This document shows, piece by piece, positions 35,571 to 48,200 of a stretch of DNA of 64,000 nt. Within the stretch, counting starts at the first letter, position 1; every line of letters begins with the position of its first letter. The stretch spans positions 67,812,314-67,876,313 of the forward strand of contig CM051521.1 in assembly GCA_028015205.1 (NCBI GenBank). The letters run 5' to 3'. A program made the position numbers and the translations under genes. The notes under the pieces are model-generated. The model worked only from the letters and a program-made list of their open reading frames with translations, made no database searches and had not been told where the DNA came from. Source of the DNA: Mytilisepta virgata. Its lineage: Eukaryota > Mollusca > Bivalvia > Mytilida > Mytilidae.

Positions 35571-36640
35571 ATAAGTAGCTATGATTTAAATTGTGTAAAT
35601 AGATTTGAAAATGTCATCAGCCATGGACATCAACTATTTTTTTTAACATTTTTTAATATCAGATTTATTAAAATTATTTCGTTAATTTCCTCTCTAGATA
35701 TCAATGTTTATTTGGTTTTCAAAAGTTGGAGCTGAAAGGAGAAAATTGTGAACGTAAGCTTATATCTCTTCTTTCATATTTCAGTTTATGAATCTTTTTT
35801 TCTCTCAATATATATTATTGTGAGAGTAATATACCGAATGTAGATGCGGTTAATGTTCGGTTCTAACATGACATTAATTTTAAAGATGACGCTAAATACC
35901 TCATATCTTGTAACAACTGGACAGTCTGTCTTTAAACAAATCAAAATGTCCTATTCACCAAGAGTTGTTTTCCTAAAATTGCTTTTTGCCCCATCGTCGG
36001 TTTTAATACCCTTGTCTCCATCTCAGCACTTCAAAATAGAAGTGTACTTCTCAATAGATAAAACAAATTTATCTCTTTCATACTGTTGTGGCAAATTTTA
36101 TTCATAATAAGTCATTATTTTTTAGAAATATTTCCTTGTGTTTTTACACAACTTTATCTCCCAACACTCACTAAAACTTTATTGAGAACAAAGTAAACAC
36201 TATTATGACTTGTGCCTAAAGGCAGATTAACAGATAAATTGTAACAAGAAGCTTTTCATTTTGATTTTTCAAAGTATTAATTGAAGGTTTATATTCTTAC
36301 AAAGTAAATATAGCAATTTGCATAATGTTTTACAAATGAATAATGTATGTCTTTATAATGACTCATCTAGTAAAATCCAGGATCCTCCAAGTACAAATCT
36401 GGATATCCCAATTTCTACCAGTAGATATTGGAATTCCAATTTGTACTGGGAGGATTCTGGATCCTACTGGATTCCCATTTGTACTGTAACATATATACGT
36501 CTTAATGAATAGCCTACGTTCGAACTTACTCGATGTTTTAATTCAAACTTAATTTGTTTTATTTTTATTTTGTTTTGCAACATGTTAGACGTTTATTTTT
36601 TAGCTTGCTTGTTTTTTGTTTGTTTACTTGGGGTTTTACG
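35571..36640. other. AT-rich stretch with an imperfect palindrome
   Basis: No gene recognised. At about 36376-36470 an imperfect inverted repeat contains AGGATCCTCC...AGTACAAAT on the left and ATTTGTACT...GGAGGAT on the right. Confidence 0.45.
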
Positions 36641-36649
36641 CCGTTTTCA

Positions 36650-36850
36650 TCATATTTTGGCTACTTCGCGGCGGCCAGTTTTTATTGGTGGAGGAAGCCG
36701 GAGTACCCGGAGAGAACCATCGACCTTCGGTAGGAAAATTAGCAATCCTTGTCAATTAAGATTGGAATCGAACACACCCCACAACAGGTGAGATTCGAAC
36801 TCACAACCTCAGTGTTGACATACTATTCATCATTAGTAGTCATGAACGCC
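36650..36850 (-). repeat. SINE-like repeat with tRNA-like box B
   Basis: On the minus strand, TGTGAGTTCGAATCTCACC (about 36786-36804) resembles a tRNA T-arm with box B. Downstream (leftward), at about 36690-36730, is a GC-rich block around CGGGTACTCCGGCTTCC that I recognise as a common central segment of mollusc short repeats. Box A is weak, so this is a candidate only. Confidence 0.5.
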
Positions 36851-37110
36851 ATAACTTGAGAATCTGGGAAAATTGGAAAAATACCAGAATGTTTTTCATA
36901 TATTTTAAGACAATGCAAAGACTAGGATGGTAAATTGTAACAAATGAGATTCTGTTGGGGGTCCCTTTATCTTTATATTCTAAGAAATTATCCCTATTGA
37001 AACGGTTAGATGTTTTGAAACCTTGTTGTATGCGTTGATGTGTATATTTTGATGTTGTTTACAACTTTTTAGACGTTTATTTTTATAAATACTGATTTTT
37101 GTCCGCTTTT

Positions 37111-37308
37111 GGCGGGTCTCGAACTCACACCGTTGAGACACTATAGCGTCTATTCGCCTAGTACCATGTCCAACGCCCTAGACCATTCGGCAAAATCCGC
37201 TGTATAAGAATACAGCTTTAGTGACCGACATAAATCTTGGGATGAAGATGGTACATGTGTATATGCGTAATGTGATGGAATTTTTATACCTCTCTGGTAT
37301 TTATTTGA
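37111..37308 (-). repeat. tRNA-derived repeat, copy 1
   Basis: On the minus strand, 37194-37173 reads TTGCCGAATGGTCTAGGGCG, like box A of tRNA-Leu/Ser, and 37125-37113 reads GAGTTCGAGACCC, like box B. Spacing allows a long variable arm as in tRNA-Leu or tRNA-Ser. The anticodon region is not convincing. A diverged second copy lies at 37581-37764 in the same orientation. Confidence 0.65.
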
Positions 37309-37580
37309 CAGCTAGCTGGATTTGCAATTTTTTTTGATACAATATGTGGGATGATAATGTTTTATTATCATACAATCACAGTAAATATGTTATTTAACTA
37401 ATGGTCTTAATACTCTGACAACCACATAATTTATATGTCTAATGGATTTCCGAAGAATTATAGGAGATACAGGGTAGTCATAAATATTTATATGCGACTG
37501 AACAACTAACCCAACACTGTTAAAATCAGATTTTAATACTGTCAATTTTTTATGCCTTTGGCAATATATATTTAACCTCC

Positions 37581-37764
37581 GGTGGGTCTCAAACTCACAC
37601 TAACCCACCTATTCTCCCTGCACCATGTCTAGCGCCCCAGACAAATTGGCCACATCCGCTAACTAAAGATAGCTTCAGTGATTGACAGGTATCTTATGAT
37701 GAACACGGTACATGTCTTTATGAGTGTAGCAATGTAATGTTTATTCCTCTGTGGCATTTATTTT
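37581..37764 (-). repeat. tRNA-derived repeat, copy 2
   Basis: Direct relative of 37111-37308, with box B decayed to GAGTTTGAGACCC. It ends about 20 bp before the splice acceptor at 37783 in front of the guanylate cyclase coding exon, so part of its flank supplies or borders the polypyrimidine tract. Confidence 0.65.
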
Positions 37765-37783
37765 TATACACATTTTATTTCAG

Positions 37784-39277
37784 ATTCAGATGAATGCGTT
37801 GTATAATCAATTTATATTTTCAAAGATTTGAGATACAAAACATTATAATTACTGATAAATCAGTCAAAATGAAAAACAGAAAAATAACCCCAGACCTTCA
37901 GTCAGAATTAGGATCTAGGGCTTCGAGTTTTGGGAGCACAACTGAAAATGACCGAAAACAACTGCTTAACATTTTACAAGAGCAAAATGGATCAACAATG
38001 CACAGATTGTGTCAGCACTGGAAAATGTTTCTGGTCATTATCGTTCCGATTTCGTCAATGTTGATGTTGTGTGCTTTTTCTCTGAACAGAGCGAATGACA
38101 TACTTACTACGACTTCTGATGCAATTGAGGGCATACGTCATAGTTTGAAGATCACTGAATTCGTTCGACATTTACAGCGCGAGAGGGGAATGTCTACTTC
38201 ATTTCTATATTCAAGAAATTTCTCTACGGTTATTTTCGAACAGTTAAATGTATTAAAAGGCAAAACAGAAGGGTCCTTTAGTGAGATAAGCTGGACGAAG
38301 GATGATATAACGTTCAAAAACAGAAACTGGACATTCGTCGACATGATTGCATCACTGGAAGAACACAGAAAACAAGTTGATAATAGAACAATTGATTTCG
38401 TTAAAAACCTGGACTATTACACTAAATTAACCAATAGTTTAATGAAGTTTATAACGCAGTCAATTGTAATACCCGATGACAATGATTTGCAGAGATTAAT
38501 TATTTCAAGTAATGCTCTACTGTCCTGGACCGACGATGTTGGAATACAAAGGGCATTAGGAACTACTTTCTTCTCTGGATGTGGATGGTTATCACGCAGT
38601 ATTGAAAACTATTATATATCCTTGTCTGGGAGAGCTGCAGCGTTTTTCGATACTGCCATATACTATGATGAAAGCATCGAAACACATTTCAATCGACTGA
38701 CACAAGATCACAATAATCTTTCGAAGTTCATTGATAATATCGATACGTTTCAATTATTCGAATATTACGAATTATCTTGCCTTCAATATACACAGGACGA
38801 ACGGGAATTTGAAAGTGTAGAATGGTTCTCCAACATGACATTTTATATCGACATGATTTTTGAAATTCGAGAAGACATTAACCAAAGAATTCAATATCAA
38901 ACAAGAAAGCTTCAAAAAAATGCACAGTTTGAATATGTTTTATACCTTTCTACCTTAATTGTCACCATATGTTTAAGCTTTGTCCTGTCAACTTGGTATT
39001 TATATTGCATCGCAAAATTAACAGGCAATTTATCCAAGTATGCTCAGAAAGCAAAGCGGAAGAGTGAGGAACTTGCAAAAGAAAAAAAGAGGACCGACAA
39101 CTTACTTTACCAAATGCTTCCGAGAAAGATCGCAAACAACTTAAAAACAGGGAAATCCATAACAGCGGAACAATTTACTGAAGTAACGGTATATTTCAGT
39201 GATATAGTAGGGTTTACAGCTATTGGCTCTCAGAGTCAGCCGATGGAAATTATAAACATGCTGAATAATCTTTACAG
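37784..39277 (+). CDS. Guanylate cyclase exon with NIT domain (first coding exon)
   Basis: Begins after a good acceptor (TTTTATTTCAG, ending 37783), so a 5' untranslated exon probably lies upstream, not located. Coding starts at 37869. The exon encodes both membrane segments, the whole sensor, the linker and the first catalytic block FSDIVGFT. It ends TTTACAG before GTAGAT, leaving phase 2. Its large size, with the whole sensor in one exon, contrasts with the short catalytic exons. Confidence 0.9.
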
Positions 39278-42200
39278 GTAGATGTTTATTATATTCCAGC
39301 CTTTAATTCTACGCACTGTTATTCATGTAAATGGATGAAAGTCCACGAGGGATCATCATCTCAGTTGCAAATATTTTGGTGAAATAGTTACTTTGAAATT
39401 TACTTTTCATAAAAAATAAAACAAATGATCCGCCAAAAAGTCCTCTAAGCTTTAATATATATTTAGTTTTTGCATCTGCTATACATTTGTCTTACTAATA
39501 TGATTATTTTTTCCCAAATATTTTGAAAATTAAGAATGCCGAGGGGATATTTTAATGAAATGGGAACAATTATGACGTCAAAATTGGTGTAGTATGTTTA
39601 AATTTAAGAACACCATGCGAGCAATCAAAAAGATTTGAGTTGAAGGAAATACACAAAAACCTGAAAATAAAAGAAAATGTAGAACAAAACGAATTCCTGT
39701 TAAAATTCTGATCTCAGAAGGCGTGTATACTTGTAGAGTTTATCTAGCAACGAATCATGGAATATAACTTGAAAATAATATATTATATGATCAGATCCCA
39801 AATTCATTTTGTAAAGCTTAGTCCTTACAAATGTATGCAGCTAAATGTAACCAAAACTTTGGAAAGTCAATATAATAACCCAATTAATGGAGCGACAGAA
39901 TCAAACAGAGTAGCGAAAACCAAAGTATTGTCAACTTACCTGACTTGAAACCGTTGTGTAACAAACTTCCAAAAAGTGCATCTTTCGGACAAAAAGAAAG
40001 GATAGAATAAACGTTACCTTTCTTAGGTCAGTAGCATAGTAAGCTCCCGATACCCTTGTGTTGTATTATGGATAACAGTGTTTCATTTCTTGTATATGTA
40101 GCCTTTACATACGTCTAAGACTTCGTATTTTCCGCCAGTGCAAATTGTTATATGCGTAGGTTCAATGACCTTAAGACTTTAAATTTATACTGGCCTCTCA
40201 CGAATACAGCCGATATCTATTGGATTTTACATGATGAGATCAGTGTTATAACTGACTTGTTCGCTTGATAGAGCGACAATATCCAACAGCAGCTATAATA
40301 GCCTTAGCTAGTTTTAGAGTTTACCCTGCGACCTAAGTAATGTACTGTCCAACCAACTGTTGCAGTTTATTTTTGAGCGGCAATATTCCAGAAGCGCCGG
40401 CGTATGGAGTATATATTTCAAAACTCATACGTTATTCCAGAGCTTGTGACATATACATTGACTTCCTGGACAGCGCCCGGCTCCTGACAGAAAAGTTGCT
40501 CAGACAGGGGTACGTTACTCCTAAGCTGAAATCATCCTTATTAAAGTTTTATGGGCGTCATCATGACTTGGTTGACATGTATGAAAAAACCGTTTCCCAA
40601 ATGAAAATGGACCTGTTCCATTGATATTATCCCTTCCTCATACCGGATTTGACATGAGCAGCATGGCGGGTGTCCTGCAGGAAGCAGAGACTGCTTACTC
40701 TTCCGGAGCACCTGAGTCTACCCCCGGTTTTTTGGTGGGGTCCATGTTGTTCATACGTTTTTAGTTTTTAATTGTAGTGCATGTATTGTTTTGGTCTTGT
40801 CTTCGTTGTTCTCCGGAGTTTGTCAGTTGTAACGATTTTTCTCTCCTTCGAATATCCCTTTGGTATTTCTTGACTTTACTTACCAAGCGGTCAACTTGTT
40901 ATTAATCATACTGTACTGACTGTTATAATTGTTTTATATACCAGAGTGTCAGGATAGAAAGGGGGAGGTTTGGGTATCAATTAAACCGTTTAACCCCCAC
41001 CACTTTTCAGGATCTGTATCAAGTCAGACAATCCTGACTCGCCGTTGTTTTGCTGTTTGCGTTTTTACTCTTTTATGTTATTCTTTTCCGGACTTTAGTT
41101 TGTTGGGTTGCGTTGTATTATTTTAATTGCTCACAATATTTTGATGAGTTATTGCCTTTCCAAAGTTTGGGTCACAAATATACACGATATAATGTGCAAG
41201 AAGATTAATATCAGATTGCATTCAACAATATAAGACTAATATTTCATAAATATTCAATTATTAAGTGGATTGCGATGTTTTTGGCTGCTCCTTAGGTGTA
41301 TTTGTCCTCTTTAAGAAAAAATATATATTCTTGGGATGAAATATATCACGAAAAAGAAAATGTAATCTGTTTTTAAATAATTTATAACATATAAAAGTAT
41401 ACATTGATACATGTGCGAATTTAGCATTGGTGAAATTTTAAATTATATTTTTTATTGGTACCTTTGATTTAATTAGCATTTGTTTTACATCCACTATACG
41501 ATTAATGTCTCCTACTTTTACACCTTTCTGTAACTATCATTGATTCTTAACCATTTATTTGATAATTTAATGTGTTGACCTTTCTGATGGATTAACTTTT
41601 ACAGTTTATTTGATGAGTGCATTGACAAGTACGATGTTTATAAAGTGGAGACTATAGGTGATGCATATATGGTGGCAAGTGGTGTACCAGAACCAAATGG
41701 ATTACAACACGCGTTCGAAATAGCTATGATGGCTCTAAAAATACGTCGGGCAGTGAGGAACTATACAATTCCACATATGCCTGAAAAAGTTTTACAAATA
41801 AGAATAGGAATACACTCAGGTAAGAAGAAAATCGAAACATTACTGCTTAATTATTCGATACACATGATACAGACAAGTAAACCCCCGCAAATTTGCAAAC
41901 TTATGCTGGATATATTATGATATCTACTTCATTGATTGCCTTGACATGCGATTGACAGAGTCGTTTGTTGCTCGTTTGGATAATGGCCACATTCCTTGCC
42001 TATATGATACGTATTTTGTTTTATTAACCTCCGTAAGGGGTGCTATAGAACAAAATTTTTAAAATTTAAACTATTGCGAGCAACAGAATCAAATCAGCAG
42101 TTAGCCAAAATCTATGATTGATATATGGAACGTTATCTCGTAGAATTAAACGATGCTTGCCGGGTCAGGAACAACTGAAATACTACCCGAGGGTTCTGGG

Positions 42201-45200
42201 ATATCTCAATCTTGTACTTTTGCGCGTTTGATCCCCCATTGCTTTCATATATTTTGTTGAGTTGCTTCCATTATATATATACGTTTAATATATTAGGCGT
42301 CATATTTCAGGTTGTTAAAAAGTCTTCTTAAATGTAAATATTGCTTTTTCACGTTTTATCAAATCGGAACCAAAATGGCTCCACGAGATTGCGGCAGTTG
42401 AATTTATGATACTTTTTTATGGCAGAATACTTCGGATCGCTTTAATTAACTCTACTCTAAAGAGGGAGCTTCGTTCGCTTTAAGTAAGAAATTCACTGTA
42501 AAATGACGATCAACGTTACCCCAATCTCCGACCTGCATGGTTCAATTTCCCTAGAAACAAGAAGAATTTTGCAGACGTAATGCCGTAGGTATTAAGCTTG
42601 ACACTGTTGACTTGCAGATGAGTTCTACTGTTTCTGGACTGTAAGTCCCCGAGGGCATTATCATCTCAGTAGCCAGAATTTTTGTTCTGGCATGATTCCG
42701 TTCAAAATTTGACAAAATTATCAGAAATTTCTAAGGCTCATCCTGTTGATGCAGAGGTAACCCTTAGCTCAGTTTGTATTCCTGATTGTTTTAATTGTTT
42801 TGGATTTTAAAATGAAAACTAGAAATTGTGTCTGTAAGACACGGATGCCCCGTCTAAAATGTAGGTCATCATGTATGAATTTTCAGTACTGTCCAAGACA
42901 CATCCAATGATGAAGTTTCGTTGATACACTATGTTTAGTTCCAAAGAAATGAATCTAAACGTAAAACTTAACCAGAGTCATTCAAACAAAAAATATAGGT
43001 CATAATGACCCAATTATTGTATGACTGTTCATTACTACCCAAGACACATCCACTGATGAAGTTTCATTGATACAATGTGCTAAGTTCCAAAGAAATGAAC
43101 CTAAACTCAAAACTTAACCACATAGTTCGGACGGACAAGGGTAACTCTATATAGACACATTCGTGGGCGGGGCATACTATCTAAAAAAGCAGGTTACCTG
43201 GTTTTCTATGATATTACGATCACAGATTTATCAAGCCTGCATATGGCGTCTACGTTTCTCGGCTTATCCGATTTTCAAGGGCATGCGTGAGTTACCCTGA
43301 CTTTCAACAAAGAGGATTACTGCTGTCACAAAAGCTTCTTAACCAGGGTTTTATCAGGGATAAGTTTATGTCATCACTTAGGAAATGTTATGGTCGTCAT
43401 CACGAATTGATTGACCGTTGCAGTGTTCAAATATCTAAGATGATGTTGGACCTGTTCCCACTGTCGTAACATTTCATGTGCCTCTGCCGCTTTGTGACTT
43501 CTACCAGATTGACTGTTGAACTTCACGACGGGTGCCGCATACGGAGCAAGAACTGCTTACCCTTCCGGAGCACATGAGTTTACCTCAACAAAGTTGAGGG
43601 GGACTATTGGAGTACTACCGGCTTCCACGTCCGCGTGCGCGTCCACAGCCAATACTCAGTACTTGACATAGGGTCATCTATTTGTGTGTGCAGATGCATC
43701 TTGAAGAGACTGACCATGTGACATAAGATAAAGGTCACACGATCCATATAACACGGCTGACTAGCTTTCAAGTTTTAAACAAAAATCAGTTTTAACATAC
43801 AAAGTGACCTACAATCATATTACTTAGGGAGAAACATAGTCTCCAACCAAAATTAGGTCACTCTGACCTTCTTCTCGCGCTTCATTGACACAGGTTAAAT
43901 TTTACGTCTGACTTCAGTTCTCCAATACCAAGGGACTTACAGTTATATTGCTTGGTGTGATGATGCATCTCGGAGAGTAACACATCCTCCTACCAAAATT
44001 AGGTCACTCTAACCTACTTATCGTGCTTCATTGGCTTAGGTTAAGTTTTACGTCCGAGTTCAGTTCTCCGATACCAAGGAACCTACAGCCATATTACTTG
44101 ATTTCAGGGTGCATCTCAGGGAGTAAAACAGCCCCACACCAAACTTAGGTCACTCCGATTGATTTATCGTGCTTCAAGTTTTACGTCCGTTTTTAGTCTC
44201 CGATACCAAGTGATCTACAGTCATATTACTTGGTGTCAGGGTGTATCTCTGAGAGTGACACAGCCTCCCACCAAAATTAGGTCACTCTGACCTACTTATC
44301 GCGCTACAGTTACTAAGGGAAAGTTTTACGTCCGAGTTCAGTTCTCCGATACCAGGGGAATTACAATCATATTACTTGGTGTCAGGGTGCATGTCAGGGT
44401 GTAACACTGCTTCTCACCAAAATTAGGTCACTCTGACGGATTTATCGCGCTTCATTGACTTACGTTATGTTTTACGTTCGAGTTCAGTTCTCCTATACCA
44501 AGGGACCTACGACCATATTATTTGGTGCCAGGGTGCATCCCGGGAAGCAACACATCTTCCCACCACAATCAGGTCACTCTGGCCTACTTATCGTGCTTCA
44601 TTGACTTAGGTTAAGTTTAACGTCCGTGTTCAGTTCTCCGATACCAATCGACATACAATCATATTACTTGGTGTAAGGGTGTATCTCGGGGAGCTACACA
44701 GCCACATACCAAAATTAGTCGGGGAACGAGGCGAACTTTGTAATCATAGATTTCTGGTTTCTGAGATGTCATTATGATTTGTAAATCGGACTTCCAACTG
44801 TGACGTAACGTCAGTCAAATTTTCCAAGCGAAGACAACTCTTATCATAACAATTGTTCAAAAATAATATAAAAAAATATTTTTCTCTCTCATATGGGCGG
44901 TGACATATATGTTTAACAACTAATTCATTGAAGAAAGCCAATGTCTTCTTAAATGCAAATTTTAAGAAAAATCCTAACGTTAAAATTTACTAAACATAAT
45001 TTCATACCAAAAACGATACGACTATTGTTAAGATGAGTAAGGTTGTTGTAACAATAATTACTCAAATGATAAATGAATAGATAACCTTGTCTTCTTATTG
45101 TTTGTATCTAGACCGTAATCAAAAGCGAGATAAAAAAAGGTCGGGTATGTTTGTCTGATTTATTAATATCATGTTATAAATTCATCTGGTCGAAGGGGAT

Positions 45201-48200
45201 AACTCTTAGAAAAGATGGCACGAGCCTGTCGTTGGCGTCCGTGGTCAGTTTAGGCTTCAACTCAATTACTTTCTTCCATTGAACGTATCCTTATTATATT
45301 TTACAACAATGGTCCCACATAAGAAATACAAGTTGGAATTGATGTTGGGAAATCTGACCCCTGCCGTTTTTTATGGGGGTCATTAAGGGTTTTTTGATAA
45401 TTTTGGTGCAACTTTTAAAATGTTTATCCTATTTTTTGAATTTTGTTTTTTATTGTTCCTTGATGAAACTGGAAAAACTTCTTTCAGAATCTCTTACCGT
45501 TTTAGCTGTATAATGGATCGGAAAAGGGAAAACCCTTAATTTCTAAACTTTTTTATTTCTTATCCGATTTTGATGATTTTTTAAAAATGGTTCTTCATAA
45601 GAAATACAATAAAAGTTATTCCACGCATTTGTGTAACTTTTGTCGTTGCAGAAATAAAAGAGATTAAAATTTTATTCTTCATCCAATTTTAATGATCATT
45701 TTTTTTCTTTTAATTCAGCTTCCAGTAGTATGTCATCAGATTTCTTCTATAATTTATGGTTTTTGTGATATAAGGTACAAAACAGCAATGTGGCTTGATA
45801 TGTGATTTTTTAAAAAATTTTCATACAATTTTTACGGGGATTTTTTCTTTTAATTCACCTTGATGAATGCTTTTAAAAGTATTTTCTCTTTTTTTAATGT
45901 TCTAGAGCTACAAGGGTTAAAGTTGGAGGAAACATAAAATGTTTATTCTTCATTTGATATCAACGGATTTTCCATCTTTATGAGTGTTTTCAGTAGTAGT
46001 TCAACAAAGTTTTTCTATCTTTTACAGCTTTTGAGATATAGGCGGTTAAAGGGACCCAAAAAAAACAAAGTGGCGGGTTCTCTTAAAAAAAGGGTTTTTT
46101 GGTGGTAGGTCAAATATTTATGCATAAAAATTTGTATCATAGAATAAGTAATTATGCGATTGCTGATAAAATCCATGCACCTAACCATCTCAGTTATCAG
46201 TATTTATATACAATGTACTAGCATTCAATTGACATTAAATTTTTTTGTGTAAACTGCATATCTCTGTCTTTTGATGGTTTAAGTTTACCCTTTTTGCCAT
46301 TTTGGCATTTGAATTTGTTCTTCGACACATTGCCGTGTTGTTCGGGTTTTTTAACATTTTATTGATGACTGAGTTGTTAATCGAATAGATGTGCAAATCA
46401 AAACTGGTATATATCTTAAGATATATATTACATGAGCCTGAAATATCCCCCAAATATTTGAACGTAATTGCTATGGCAAAAATGGAAAATTTAAGTAAAT
46501 ATTCCTGAAAAGGATTTCTCAAGTCGTATAGTCAGAAGACAATGTTTTTAATATAGAATATTAGTGATCAGTCTGGGGGCGTAATTTATGAGCCTGGTCA
46601 AGAGCGATCGTCTGCTGTTGAATGCCTGATTTGGATGGCTATTCTGATTTTTCTCACCTCGTCAATGTCTGACATATTTGTGCATACCTAACTTTTCTTA
46701 TGGATTCGTCTAAATATCATATCTGTTTTTAGCTCATGTGGCCCAAATTACCATGTGAGCTTTTGTCATCACTTGGCGTCTGTCGTCCGTCTGTAAACTT
46801 TTACATTTTGATCTTCTCTGAAATCCCTCGGCCAAATATACTGAAACTTGGTGTGAAGCATCTATGGACGGACCTTTCTAAAGGTTGCATATTTAGTTCC
46901 GGTCGGACAACTAATATGGCCGCCGTGATGAATTCTTATTTCTGATTGGTCAAAATTTTAAAAATATCATATACTCATATAGAAATCTTTAATCTGATTT
47001 GTTACAACAGTGTCACGTGATATTTGCCCATTCGTTGGGTCAACCGAAAATCGTTGGGTCGCATAGTAAGGTCAACCGCTTGCGAGAAAACCCCATGGAA
47101 ATCCCCTCGTGAGCCTCACGTGTTTCCATTTATAGTTACTTCCCTTGATTCAGTAAACAAAAAACATGGCGTCCGACAACAGGTTGCTTGCGGTGGATGA
47201 GGTAGAAATGGAACGCCTGCTGTCTGATAAGGACTCCAAGAATACTAAACGGAAAATTTCGAGTGCTGTCAAAAGTTGAATATTCGATATAATATAACAG
47301 TTATCACCCTTGTTGGTGTGTGACCCGACGGTTTGTCTCCCCTCAGAAAGTAAGGTCACCCTCGGGCAAGCTCTCGGATGACCTTACTTTCCTCTGGGAG
47401 ACAAACCGTCGGGTCACACACCAACAAGAGTGATAATTGTATAATCTTCTCCTCTAAAACCGACATGCCAACTGAACTGTAACTTGGTATGAAGCATCTA
47501 TTGAATGACCTTTATAAAGTTTGCATATTTCGTTCCGGTCGGATAACTTATGTGGCCGCCATGGTGAATTCTTATTTCTGATTGGTCAAATTTAAAAAAT
47601 CTTCTCCTCTGAAACCCCTAAGCAAAATGAGGTTAAACTTGGTATGAAGCATCAATGGAAGAACCTTTATACATTTTGCATATTTTGTTCCGGTCAAAGA
47701 ACTTATATGGCCGCCTTGATAAATTCTTATTTCTGATTGGTCAAAATTTCAAAAATAAAATTTTCTGAAACCGCAAAGCCAAATGAGCTGTATCTTGGTA
47801 TGAATCATTTGTGGAAGGACCTTTATAAAGTTTACATATTTCGTTCTGGTCGGACAGCTAATATGGCAGCTATGATGAATTCCTATTTTTGATAGGTCAA
47901 AATTTCAAAAATTTTCTCCTCTGAAACAATATAGCCAAATGAACTGTAACTTGGTATGAAGCATCTGCGGAAGGACCTTTATAAAATTTGCATGTTTCGT
48001 TCCGACAGGACAAATAATATGGCCGCCATGATGAATTATTATTTATGATTGGACACATTTTAAAAATCTTCTCCTCTGAAACGACATAGCTAAATAAACT
48101 GAAACTTGTTAGGAAGCATCTGTGGGAGGACCGTCATAAAATTTGCATATTTTGTACTGGTCGGACAGCTAATATAGCCGCCATGATGAATTCTTGTTTC

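Noticed and set aside
37111..37205. Possible tRNA-Leu or tRNA-Ser gene
   Set aside because: Box A- and box B-like sequences are present, but acceptor pairing and anticodon arm are not convincing, and a second decayed copy exists; a tRNA-derived repeat fits better.
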